A stretch of DNA of 20,610 bases from Chondrus crispus. Its lineage: Eukaryota > Rhodophyta > Florideophyceae > Gigartinales > Gigartinaceae. The position numbers were made by a program, and so were the translations under genes. Location: NCBI RefSeq assembly GCF_000350225.1, contig NW_005179302.1, positions 56,465 to 77,074 of the forward strand, written 5' to 3'. This document shows, one piece after another, positions 1 to 9,599 of the stretch. The notes beneath the pieces are model-generated. The model saw only the letters and a list, made by a program, of their open reading frames with translations, did not search any database and had not been told where the DNA came from. Position 1 is the first letter of the stretch. Every line of letters starts with the position of its first letter.

Positions 1-2
1 AT

Positions 3-122
3 ATTTCGTACGGGGTGGAGGACTTCGAGAGGGATGAAGCGCGAAGAAGGGTACGGTGGGGTGATACTGTTTGGGGGGGATGGATATTGGGGGGGAGGGG
101 GGTGCGGGAGGAATATCTGTGA
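3..122 (+). CDS. Possible 3' end of a plus-strand gene, partial at left edge
   Basis: Frame 3 is open from the left edge to a TGA at 120-122. It encodes about 39 residues rich in charged and aromatic amino acids (it begins ISYGVEDFERDEARRR and ends with VREEYL). This composition looks more like a protein C-terminus than the homopolymer-rich translations further right, and the base composition changes from G-rich to pyrimidine-rich after about 130-380. I do not recognise the family. Frame 1 is also open, up to a stop at 166-168, so the frame choice is uncertain. The glycine and tryptophan content comes partly from G runs and could be accidental. Sequence to the left of the window would settle it. 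Confidence 0.25.
   Translation: MSYGVEDFERDEARRRVRWGDTVWGGWILGGRGVREEYL
73..108 (+). other. G-run cluster with G-quadruplex potential
   Basis: Four runs of at least three G (73-79, 89-95, 97-102, 106-108) fall within 36 nt on the plus strand. This satisfies the usual G3+ loop pattern for a quadruplex. It overlaps or just follows the possible gene end at the left edge. Whether it folds is inference. Confidence 0.5.
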
Positions 123-3100
123 GAAGTGCCCAGGAAATGGAGGTTTTAATTATAGTGAAAAGATATGATAGGGTATGAGAAGGTTTGCGCAAGAGTAGGT
201 GTGCTGTCTATGAAGATTCTAGACAGTGTGGAGTAATCATAAGCCATGTCTCGGTTCGTGCAATTGTACCGCAATTTTAAATAACAAAGCACTGTGTCAA
301 ACACATGACGAAATTGTTGGCGCGCACCGTGGAGCTTCTCCCAGAAACAATCAAAAATGACAGTATGCGAAATTCCCATGTGACGTGATTATCACAGCCA
401 GAAGCCCCCACACCGTGACCACTCGAGGCCACCCGCAGTCACTCATCCGCCCGCGCGTGACTGCCACTGTACACTCTCGTTCCCCGTTATCATAAACCTT
501 TCCTTTCAGAACACTCCCGCCCCAATCCTATCCCCCCCGCGCCCCTACGCCCCGACGCCCCGACGCCCCCGACGTCCCCCTCCCCCCTCCAACCCCCGCC
601 GAAAACACACACTTACTTTCCGAAATGCAAGGTGGTCCGAATAAAATATTTCAAATCTACTTCTAGCATGGCCCGCCTGTCCGCGTCCATATCCTGCCCC
701 GTTTGCTGACGTATCCTACCAGCCCGCCCTAGCTTACGAGCCCCGTTCCCTTGCCTGGCTTAAAATACTTCCATCTGGCCCGTTTCGCAACTGTAAAATC
801 CGGGCTTACAATCCCCTGACGTTGCCGTTGCCCTCGCTATTCTATTCGCCATGCACAAGGCCAGGCAAGCCGTAACCATGTTCCGCATCGTCCGCGCCGA
901 AACCATGAGAAGCGAGCAATAAAAAAACACATTTGGCTCGTTGCCCCGAAATGTGTAGCTTTGGACTGTACTCCCTCTAACTTGGAGGCGAGAAACTTTT
1001 CCACCACTGCCATCCGAAATCATGTGCTTAGGTCCCCCTTGGTAACATTGACCTGCATTCATTCAGGTAATACTTATTTTGCTCAGCCCCCGCATTCGAT
1101 TTAAACAGAAACAATATGGGAGATCAGGCCCTTTACAAAAGCACTTGAACGCAGTCCATGCGCAGTCATGCTTGTGCAATCATGTCCGGAGGATATCTAA
1201 AAGAAGAACGCGTAGCATCCTTCCTGTCAAAGTCGACTGAGCCCTTTTTTGTTTTTCAGACACATGTTCTTTACCCCGGGTTGCTGAATTGCCCAACACG
1301 TAAGCGTCTCCATCCTGCTTTGTGTTCCGTCAATTCTGTATACGCTATCAAAAGGGCATACCTTTTGTTGTTACGCTACTTTACAAGTGCTGAAGATGCC
1401 CACAACAGCCCTCCCAGATACACACCTCCATCCGCTTGACACTTGGTCGTGAATATTCACCAATCTACATATGTCTTTCTTTCCGTATGCGCCCACTCCT
1501 GAATACCAACAACAAAACCCGTCTTTTAGACTGTCAACATCGGGGCATTACAACGAAACCCACTTTGCCTTTTGGTATTGATGCGAAAGCCGCCCCTTCT
1601 GGAACAAGGAAAAGAGAGAGCACACCTAACTTACATACGTACACCTTTTGTCGGGAAAGTGTCGGCCCTTTTAGCGATAAGCTTATGATAACCGCTCATG
1701 TCGCCAAGGGGCAAAAAAAGGCGGGAATGATTCGATTCTACTGTACGCCTTTTCGATCACAGGGGCAGCAGCGCTACACTTTACCACTATCATAACGTCA
1801 GTGAGGACAAAAAAAAAAAAAAGAGCGGCGGATAGGAAAGAGAGAATCGATCGACGCGCAGACGACCACCAGTCTGCCAAATACCCACGACCATCTTCCT
1901 GTACACCTGCATCATAACGCCTTTTTTCTTATTTCTCATGTTTTTACGCCCTGGCACTGCGTTCTGTCGCACAACCAATGAGGTCGCGGATCGCGAACAC
2001 GTCATTCAAACTACACCGTGTCTAGTGTCTCTTTCAGTTTTTTGAAATTTCAATCTTTCCTACAAAAACCACAAACCATTAGTATTTTTTGTCCTCCCGC
2101 CCCCCGTGACGTCAGCCACCACCAGAGAGACATGGAATACGTCCCCACCCCGCTGTTTTTGCGCGTTTTGTTTTTTCTTTCTTTACAATTTACGGTGTTT
2201 TTCATTTTTCGTTCCACGGGTTTAGTGAGCGATCGCTCCAACGACCGCCGCCGTCGTTCCATCCGCCTTTCGTTACCGCCATCCAATTCCTCCTGTCCTC
2301 CTGTCGCCACTCCGGCCTCGCCCCGGCCCCGCACTCCGCTTCCCGACCATACGCGCGCTGCTATCATCAAACCATGATCCATTGGTCAAGTGGAACTCCT
2401 CTCAGACAGACAGGGCATCCCCCCGCCCCCACCTCTTCACTACCGCACCCCGCACCCTCGTCTGTCATCTAAAACTGATTCAAAAATGTACGCACTCCGC
2501 GTGCAGTAATCTAAACCCTGATCTTTCCGTCCTTGCCACCAAATCTGTCTGCTCTCTCTCACACCTTATTTCGTCATTCTCCGCACCCAACGCGCCCCCT
2601 CACCCGTGCCCACAGTTGACGCTGCATTCCTCATTACAAACCCTCCTTCCGCTCTGTGCATGCCTATCGCCATATGCAGTCGACATTGTCCTCTTCCGTA
2701 TTTAAAAACATCATTTGCCACGTCTTCTATGCCCCACAAAAAAACCCTCCTCCCCATAGCCCTGAATTTCTGCACTGTACTCATTGGTACACGACGTCGG
2801 ACTTTTTAAGTTTTAGCATATTCGCAAAAAAAATATTTGGTTTTTTAGGCAAACGTGAATTAAACTGCCGCCCACTGTAACAGATTGGCTTATCGCCCAA
2901 CGCCAATGACGTTTTCCAGTCCTCTTTGATATAGTGCGTCACTCCCCCAGACACATCGACATACAACCACATCCCTTTGTCTACGTCTCCCGTCCACGCT
3001 TTCTCTTGCATGCAGACCGCGCTCGTTAACACGCTCGATACTGTAACACGCGCCTAGCCGCACCTATCAGCAACATTTTTTTATTTTGTTTTTCGCTAAA

Positions 3101-3300
3101 AACCCTTCGCCGCAGTAGTCTCTTCACGGTTGACGATGTTTCACATTGATGACCTAGCGTAGCTGCGCTAAATTTACGTCATCGTCGGCACCCAGACACG
3201 CGGCCGAGTCAATAAATCTACGCTAAATTTTTGATTACCTTTCTGATACGGCGCAGTAATTTAGTTATAATTGGCACGGGTTTCGGAGTTGATTCAAAAG
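123..3300. other. Intergenic, pyrimidine-rich, no gene recognised
   Basis: I see no convincing gene here. The plus strand is strongly C/T-rich from about 385 to 2700, which lowers stop density and leaves meaningless open frames in several overlapping phases, many of them lacking an ATG. Contents include an A14 tract at 1809-1822, T-rich runs around 2160-2210 and 2810-2850, and the word TACTGTAC at 1739. Near 3090-3225 the string CGCTAAA recurs three times. No tRNA or rRNA signature was seen. Confidence 0.6.
546..578 (+). repeat. GACGCCCC minisatellite
   Basis: About four imperfect copies of an 8-9 bp unit of the form (G/T)ACGCCCC(C), embedded in a C-rich stretch. A simple tandem repeat with no apparent coding role. 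Confidence 0.6.
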
Positions 3301-3546
3301 TAGTCATAGGTGGTGTCATTAACGCCTTGTGTGTACAGTGGATTTAAAGTTAGGTCATGTCCATACAACGTGCCGCCGATCCGCTTTTACAGGAGACCTA
3401 TCATTTCGAAACCAAAACATGCCTTCTGCACCACAATTCTCCACATTTTCCCTGTCAAGTTCGAAGCAGCTTCCCTCATTTGCCGCTCACTTGTCCAATA
3501 CAATACAATAAGTGGGGGTCATGTCCTCCCACCCGCCAACGTCTGA

Positions 3547-3611
3547 AACCCGTGCCGGGCGGGCTCACGGGTTGGGAATTAGCTCTGTTGTAAATGAGCC
3601 CCCGTGAGCCC
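3547..3611. repeat. Two mutually exclusive inverted repeats
   Basis: AACCCGTG at 3547-3554 is complementary to CACGGGTT at 3566-3573, giving an 8-bp stem with an 11-nt loop. The overlapping GGGCTCACGGG at 3561-3571 is also complementary to CCCGTGAGCCC at 3601-3611, giving an 11-bp stem with a 29-nt loop. The shared middle segment can pair upstream or downstream but not both. No gene follows in a way that makes this an obvious regulator. Confidence 0.6.
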
Positions 3612-4001
3612 CCCGCCTCCGTCGTCGGCGCATCTTCGCGCATGCGGATGACAAACATACAGTATGCGCGCCAGACGGCGCGTCCTGCGGCCGATCGCCA
3701 AAATCCTTTACCACCAGCGAACCTGTCGACGGCGAACCCAACCTCACCGCCGTTTGCATTTCCTTACATCATCGCCCTCCTCCCTCCGCGCCACACACAC
3801 GCTCCCCCCTATGGATTTTCCGTTGCCGGATCCGCTTACCCCGCTCCCGCCTTCCAACAACCGCCGCCTTGCGCACACACTACAGCCAAGGTGTCCGTGA
3901 AACTGATAGCTCACGTTTTTGCTCTCCCGCATTTCGCCCCCGCCGCTGTACTCACAGGCGGTATCTTAGACGCCGCCAGTCTCGCCCGCATTCCCGCTTC
4001 C

Positions 4002-4025
4002 GGTACAGTACCCTTGGTACTGTAC
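4002..4025. repeat. Inverted pair of GTACAGTAC / GTACTGTAC
   Basis: GGTACAGTAC at 4002-4011 is followed after a short spacer by GTACTGTAC at 4017-4025, an inverted copy of the same word. This is one of several places where the recurring TACTGTAC word appears in opposite orientation close together. Confidence 0.7.
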
Positions 4026-4164
4026 ACCACCCTTTCGAAACACTCCATCTGCTCATGCTCCATGTCAGCCTCACATGGACCCCCCTCCACATCACCGCTC
4101 GACCTCATTCACCACCACGCATCGCCCGCCCTGAACTGCAAGCCCATTTCCGGCACTGTGGCCA

Positions 4165-4202
4165 TACTGTACACTACACTGCAGTACTGTACACACTACA
4201 CT
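4165..4202 (+). repeat. Direct repeat carrying TACTGTACAC
   Basis: TACTGTACACTACACT at 4165-4180 is repeated at 4185-4202 with a two-base insertion (AC), separated by GCAG. Two of the window's 16 TACTGTAC/GTACAGTA words lie here. Confidence 0.75.
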
Positions 4203-4376
4203 AGGCAATGCAAGGAGATGTTGTTGCGTGCACATGAAGCTGTCATGTTGTCTCGAACAACTCTTCGTTTCTCCACTCCCGCAAGGCCCGATGCTATTCG
4301 CGTTCCAACCGCACCTGTGCTCCCGCGCTTTCTGGCGGATCGCCTCTCCCGGCGCGATGCAGAGCGAGGATACAGT

Positions 4377-4404
4377 AGCGTCAATGGTGCAGCGTCAATG
4401 GTGC
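4377..4404 (+). repeat. Exact 14-bp tandem duplication
   Basis: AGCGTCAATGGTGC occurs twice with no spacer (4377-4390 and 4391-4404) and is followed by another AG. A simple recent-looking tandem duplication in non-genic DNA. Confidence 0.85.
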
Positions 4405-4740
4405 AGTCGCCCGCAGCCCCTATCGTATGTCACACAGCTCACCCTCTAAGCTCGACGGATGGTAAGACACCTTGTTAAGCAAAGCCCGGGCTCTTCCGTC
4501 ATACGTTCCAACATCATATCGCCCATGACATGACCTGGTGTTCCATGTTGCAACCCCACACCTGAGCATCCACGTCAGATGCCGAAACGTCAATTTTTAT
4601 CCGACTTTTCCAACTGACACAACCCAATTTACAGTGCCCCCAGTTAAATTCCGTTTCTCCCTCCCCGCCGTCTTCGAAAACCCCCATTCCAACTCCGATC
4701 ATACTGTACACCGATGTTGTGCACACACATCCACACCGCC

Positions 4741-4807
4741 ATCACCTATCCGCTCCACCATCACCTATCCGCACCGCCCATCACCTACCCTTCCCCCCCC
4801 CCCCCCC
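4741..4807 (+). repeat. 19-20 bp tandem repeat followed by C15 tract
   Basis: The unit beginning ATCACCTATCCGC is present two full times plus a degenerate third copy between 4741 and about 4790. It runs into an uninterrupted run of 15 C at 4793-4807, a likely slippage site and a place where sequencing could be inaccurate. Confidence 0.75.
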
Positions 4808-4893
4808 TGTTGGACTTTGCTACTGCCCTACCTACTCTTTTCACTTTTCTCGCTAAGATGTCAAAACCCCCGCGTCCTGCGTGGATCGTGGAT

Positions 4894-4935
4894 CGACCTC
4901 GTGTCTTTGCTCTATAGAGCAAAGACACGAGGCCG
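4894..4935. repeat. 36-bp perfect palindrome, no spacer
   Basis: Arms 4897-4914 and 4915-4932 are exact reverse complements with zero spacer; the centre is TCTA|TAGA. Beyond one mismatched pair (4896/4933), three more pairs match (4893-4895 with 4934-4936), giving 21 of 22 pairs. It could extrude as a cruciform or be transcribed as a hairpin. No gene is recognised on either side. Confidence 0.9.
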
Positions 4936-7147
4936 AGACAAGTTGATCTTGCGTTGCATTACATAAAATTACTCGGTCGCGCACAGCAAAACAAAACAAA
5001 ACAAATTCCTAATTCCAACCCAAACTCGACAAACCAGATACAGTACTCATCTATATGGATCCCGTCATTTTTCCATCGCCTTGCCATTCCCAGTGGCGTG
5101 TAAAGGAAGCCTTGCCGTTCAAGCAGAATACGTAATCTGTCTCCGTAACGTAGCAAACGCATTCCACTTTCTATGGCGTTGTTCGGCCCCCTCTTTTGCC
5201 TGATTTCCATCCCTCACGTTTTTGAGCTCCGAGCAGCATGCTCATTTATCTTCGTCTTAGTCTCCAGACTATGAACGTGCCTACATGACAATGCGCACTC
5301 CACGGTTGTTGGGCAGTTTGTATTCAATGTAAAACAGATGACACAAACAAAGCGTTGCGAAGGCGGGTGTGTGATGGTCACACTGCCCGGCCCGCCCGCA
5401 GTCTGCCCCGCATCGAAAAATAGAAAGTCTATCCTACGGGCCTCGAGAGCTTGAGATCTCTCAATTCCCCAGATGAACTGCAACACACTGCACACAACTA
5501 TTTATATCCATACACATCCACTGCACTGTCTGACCGTATTCCCTTTCCGTTCTGTAACTCCTTACGTGCAGCCCCGCACAAATGTGCCAAACATGAAACC
5601 TATGCGCCAGGGCTCGCGACACTGACGCGTTGCACTGAAGAAATTATTGCGATCGCCCTACTGTATTGGTTGGTGTATTCCACTGCACCAAACTACACTG
5701 GGTGCACTGTGAATCACATGGCGCAATGCCGCACAAAAAGCGTTAATACCGGGGGAAAAAAAAAAAAACTTCCGGTCAAACATATCGTCCCCGACAAACA
5801 GTAAACCAAGCACGCCATCGTACAAACTGCACAGCAACGCTGCTGCTGCTAGCAGTATCTTGATGGCGTCATGAGCTACAATTTACATTTCACAATTTAC
5901 ATGCAATATTCTCGTCCAAGAAACGAAATTGACCCGCTGCTGAGTTGCCATGACCTTTACACTGGGGATTCAATTGCGTGCGATTCTCGTGAAAGAGGGC
6001 AATGGTTTGAGGGCAATGGTTGATGAGTCTGTGCGATACTTTGCAGCGGGCCCGGGGGCGATGATTTGTGCTTGCCATTCCTTGTCCCTGCACGGCGCCG
6101 GGTGGTAGGGCTTTTAGCGCATCGGAAATATCAAAAGTCAAGGCAGCGCCCACGGATGTGTAATGCCGGGCCTTTTGGACGGCATGCGCCAGATGGATGG
6201 AAAAAAGTAAAAATACCGATACGTACAGTAATGTGTTACAGAAATAGGTGCAGAGGTGCTTTACTGTACCTCTATTAGTGCCCAAAACGCGGGCGGCAGT
6301 CGCAAAGCAGCAAGTCTCCTCTCTCCCTTCGCAGCTGCCGCCGTCACATTCTTTTTTCTTTTTTTTTGTCCAACCTCTACCGTACCGCCCGCAATGCGGG
6401 CTTGACGCAAAGCTGATGTGAATTACGTCATGGTCATTGTGTATGTCACACTCGTCAAACACCGCACCACACTGCCCTGAATACGTCCGACTAGTCGCGC
6501 ACGCGGCCACGTACTTTAGTCGCTGACCAAGAAGGCAATTTGAATCACGACCTCGCTGATCGGGCCACCTCCCCGCTCCCTAGAAAAATGAAAAATGTGA
6601 ATAGACTCTTGGGTGCCGCAGGTGCCCCTTCAGAACGGAACATAAGTTTCTACAAAATTACACTTCTTCCGTCGTTTTACTGCTTGCTTGCTTGGGGATC
6701 GCGGAGGGAGGCAATACTAAATAATATTTGGCTAAATAGCAGGGAGTGTCGATGCAAAGGGTATCCAGAAATGTTGTTTCTCGTGCTCCGTCTCAACCAC
6801 CCATCCAAACCAATAGATTTGTCGAAACGACGATTCTCCAAGCGTCTCGCAGACACAATTGTAGCGGGCAGTTTTTTTTCGTCATCGTCACCTCAAGCCG
6901 TCAGGGCACGTACAGTTTTTGCGGGCGTAGCATTGCCGAGCCAGGCTATTCATATCGGAGAGCAGTCCAGAAATACTGTAGCATTTTGTAATGTGGAAAA
7001 GTTGGATGGATGATTCAAGTGGACGCGTCTCATGATGAGGCATTGACAACTGAGGGGGACAACTCCCCTCGGATACGTTGTATCAAGCATAATGTACTGT
7101 AATACGGTACAATCTAAATCAAGGGCACAGAGGAGAGACGATCGTCG
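4936..7147. other. Intergenic, no gene recognised
   Basis: Contains an (AAAAC)n stretch around 4987-5005, an A13 tract at 5756-5768, a short CTG run near 5838, a 14-bp tandem duplication, and TACTGTAC-type words at 6223 and 6262. A 206-codon minus-strand frame (5890-6510) starts at GTG, not ATG. It contains a Lys run made only by a T-rich tract and shows no family features, so I do not call it. Confidence 0.55.
5995..6022 (+). repeat. 14-bp tandem duplication, 13 of 14 identical
   Basis: GAGGGCAATGGTTT (5995-6008) is followed directly by GAGGGCAATGGTTG (6009-6022). Same period as the duplication at 4377-4404 but unrelated sequence. Confidence 0.8.
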
Positions 7148-7212
7148 CAACCTCGATGGCACAGAGTGTACTATAAGTGGCACTTATAGTACACTCTGTG
7201 CCATCGAGCTTG
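7148..7212. repeat. Long hairpin 1 of a pair: 28-bp perfect stem, 1-nt loop
   Basis: Arms 7152-7179 and 7181-7208 are exact reverse complements separated by a single G at 7180. After one mismatch (7151/7209), three further pairs match, so the stem is 31 of 32 pairs. It abuts and slightly overlaps the next hairpin. Such a short spacer and near identity point to recent origin by a replication template switch, or to maintained structure. Both are inferences. Confidence 0.92.
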
Positions 7213-7259
7213 TCGTGGTACAGTACACCACTTATTAAGTGGTGTACCACGACAAGCTC
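7206..7259. repeat. Long hairpin 2 of a pair: 24-bp stem with 5-nt bulge, 1-nt loop
   Basis: The right arm 7236-7259 is the exact reverse complement of the left arm 7206-7234 except for five extra bases within the left arm. Those extra bases turn GGTACACC into GGTACAGTACACC. The centre is a single T at 7235. The extra bases create a copy of GTACAGTAC, the word recurring through this half of the window. The left end shares GAG with the right end of hairpin 1. Confidence 0.9.
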
Positions 7260-7284
7260 CAAGCCTCGCTGCAGACACGTCATA

Positions 7285-7296
7285 TACTGTACAGTA
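7285..7296. repeat. TACTGTACAGTA palindrome
   Basis: A 12-bp perfect palindrome made of TACTGTAC and its inverted copy overlapping by four bases, located 26 bp past the double hairpin. Confidence 0.85.
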
Positions 7297-8352
7297 GATG
7301 TACGGTAGATGTGGGGCGACGGGTGGATCTGCACATCAAATTAAAAAAGCTGGAGCAGGAAGATATTTTTCATAACAGCGTCGTACCCCAAGACATGCCA
7401 GCCGCGCAAGCAGATCGGGGTGAAATGAGTGTACGATTCACAGTTTCTCGGTGAATCGGAGGATGACCTAGGAGCCGCAGAGAGAGGAGAGTTTACGCGA
7501 GGTTGATGTCAATGGTGGGGACACGGTGTGCTGATGGCACAGTAGACTGCGACGGCAAAGGGGTGGGAGAATTACCGAGTATGTTGGATGCACGCATACC
7601 TAGCGTAAAACGCAGAGCCTTACACAGCTCACGAGTTGCGGAACGCGCAGGGGTGGTGCACAGGACGTCTGGGAATGGGAATGGGATAGGACGGGGGAGT
7701 GCATTGGCGCGTGGGGGGATGTGCGGCGGGTAGTCTGCCGTGTTTCACGAAACAAGGGCGTCGACGGAAGTGGGCGGCTCGGAAAAGAAACCGGCTCTCG
7801 ACATGAACAAGGGCGTGGCACGGTCATTCTGACGGGCACGAATGAATGGGAAGGCGTGCGTACAGACGAGGTTGCCGCCCCAACACCCGCACCTCTCGCC
7901 AGGCGCGTATGAGAGTAATCTTTAGCCCGGGCGTAGATTGGAAGCTTTGGGGAATGTTACATGATACTGTCGGCGATATACAGTGCGGCACGCCCTCTTA
8001 CAGTGGCCCGCGTGCGTGTATATTTTTGGGTGATAATTCAAAGCATCAGAATGCAGGAAAGTTTCTAAAATTCACGAGTCTACTCCGTGTTGGTAATATA
8101 ACGTATGATCGGGGCATACGCACGACGGAGTTTGATTGGCGAAAACTCTGGAGCACGACGCGCGGCAAGACGTGCGGCCCGACGTAATCGCTGGATGCTG
8201 CGTTGCCACGTCCTCGGCCACGCCCTGTACCGTACCGGGGGGGTACATCCGTTGGGAAGATACAAGTACGGCGGTCTGTCGGCGTGCCTCAGTCAGAATG
8301 CGTGTCAGACCCGTTCCTGAGTGTTCCTGAATTTTTCGCCACCTCAGGGCGG

Positions 8353-8380
8353 CCCCCGCCCCCCCCCCTCCCCCGCCCGC
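8353..8380 (+). repeat. C-run cluster with C10 tract
   Basis: C5, C10 (8359 onward, following a G), C5 and C3 runs occur in close succession. The minus strand has quadruplex potential. This is also a likely region of sequencing error. Confidence 0.6.
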
Positions 8381-8799
8381 CGTGCCCCGGTGCCCCTGTA
8401 CGGCGTAGAGCAACCCGGTCCGGGAATAGGCCTGTTGCGGCGCCACTCCAACAATACCGCAGGCCCAGTCACGCGCGGGGGGCACTCCCCAAGCGCCATT
8501 CGCGCATCGCTTCCTCGCTGCACGCTGCCGCCCCCCCTCCATGCATCTTCCCCCTCATCAACCTTTACAGGCCCAGTTCGCCGCCCGCGCCGCCCGCAAG
8601 GGTCGGAGGTACAGTACAGTACCGTTCTGTACCCTTCCAGATGACGCCGCGCATTCTTCGGAGTGGTACTGCCCCTGGCACCCCATGTCACTTCCTGTCA
8701 CTAGGAAACATGCCATACGCGTTTACGCTCTGTGCACATCACATGCTCGCTGTCCAACTCGTCCCGTCAAACCTTCTCGTTCCCTCCTCTCCACTCCCC

Positions 8800-8815
8800 G
8801 TTCCTGCGCAGGAAC
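8800..8815. repeat. 16-bp perfect palindrome
   Basis: GTTCCTGCGCAGGAAC is its own reverse complement. No gene context is recognised. Confidence 0.85.
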
Positions 8816-8864
8816 AGATACTCTCGCGCACTACTGCACACTCCGTACACCTCCTACCCTTCGA

Positions 8865-8880
8865 AGGGTACACGATCATA
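8865..8880. repeat. 16-bp perfect palindrome
   Basis: TACCCTTCGAAGGGTA is its own reverse complement. It lies 49 bp after another palindrome of the same length but unrelated sequence. Confidence 0.85.
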
Positions 8881-9599
8881 TCATGCTTGCACTATTTCTT
8901 GCCCCAACCTTGTTGCGGCAGCGCCCTAATGTCGTACAAACCTCTTCCGCTGCCTACCCTACAGCACTACCCTTGACCTCCGAGACTCCCCCCTAGATAC
9001 CACTTCTTTCCTTTCCAATCCCCAGCCCGAGCGCACCACCAGAGCGCATGGCTGTGAGGGGACCGTCCCCATCTGCATACTCGCAACCGCGTACATCATC
9101 CAAGTCCAAGTGCTCAGGTGCACCTGCTGGCCTGACGAATGATTCGAACAACATTTCGTGCTGCGTGACAATTTCGCCCCCTCTGTACCCAAAACTCCGG
9201 AATAAACCACTTTACAACCCTCGCCCTTACGTAATGTACTGCACAGTACGTGAAAGAGGGGGCATGCCTGCATGCACAACCCACTTCAACATCTGGAATT
9301 CCCTATTGCTGCCTGGGCCCACCACTCGGGGGCCCACTACTCAAAACTACATCTGCACATAAGATGTCTGCTGTTGCTTCTCGTTCCGCAGCGGCCGCAC
9401 CGTCGAACCGTAGCTTCGCTTCCTTGGATGTAGACTCCATTATACCACCCGGGGCGACATTAAAATGAATCATGGCAGCCCTCGAATCGAGACTGCCACA
9501 CTAGTCCAAAGGCCGACTTGTGCCAGCCCCGACAACGGAACCGCTCTAAAAATAAATTACCCAGCCATTCACGACTGTGTGTCCTGTGTGTCATGTGTT

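Larger units (their letters stand above)
3301..4892. other. Intergenic, C-rich, no gene accepted
   Basis: The longest ATG-initiated open frame outside the gene-rich block is here (3594-4478, + strand, 294 codons). Its translation is Pro/Ala/Ser/Thr/His-rich, shows no family signature, and runs through copies of TACTGTAC and a tandem duplication. Other frames on the same strand are also unusually open, which the scarcity of A and G on this strand explains. I therefore treat the block as non-coding. The repeats and palindromes inside it are listed separately. Confidence 0.55.
7260..9599. other. Intergenic, no gene accepted
   Basis: Composition switches within this block: purine/G-rich on the plus strand from about 7440 to 7870, then strongly C-rich from about 8340 to 9470. 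Open frames over 100 codons (for example 8203-8976 +, which starts at TTG) are Pro/Arg/Ser-rich, cross homopolymers and have equally open alternatives in other frames. Repeated words include a GTTCCTGA pair at 8313 and 8323 and a 15-bp-period duplication at 9315-9342. Confidence 0.55.

Noticed and set aside
2018..2382. Overlapping frames of about 110-119 codons on both strands
   Set aside because: The plus-strand frame starts at GTG. Both strands are open because of composition and neither shows a domain.
3594..4478. 294-codon ATG frame on the plus strand
   Set aside because: Longest ATG-initiated frame outside the gene-rich block, but it lies in C/T-rich DNA where stops are scarce on this strand. 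Other frames there are also open. The translation is Pro/Ser/Thr/His-rich with no family pattern and is built across repeated TACTGTAC words and a tandem duplication.
5890..6510. 206-codon frame on the minus strand
   Set aside because: Begins at GTG, contains a Lys run encoded by a homopolymer-like tract, has no recognisable domain and no supporting signals.
8203..8976. 257-codon frame on the plus strand
   Set aside because: Begins at TTG, crosses C-homopolymers and palindromes, and is Pro/Arg/Ser-rich as expected from base composition alone.
9126..9160. ATTCGAAC sequence resembling a tRNA T-loop
   Set aside because: Flanking bases do not form a T stem, acceptor stem or anticodon arm.
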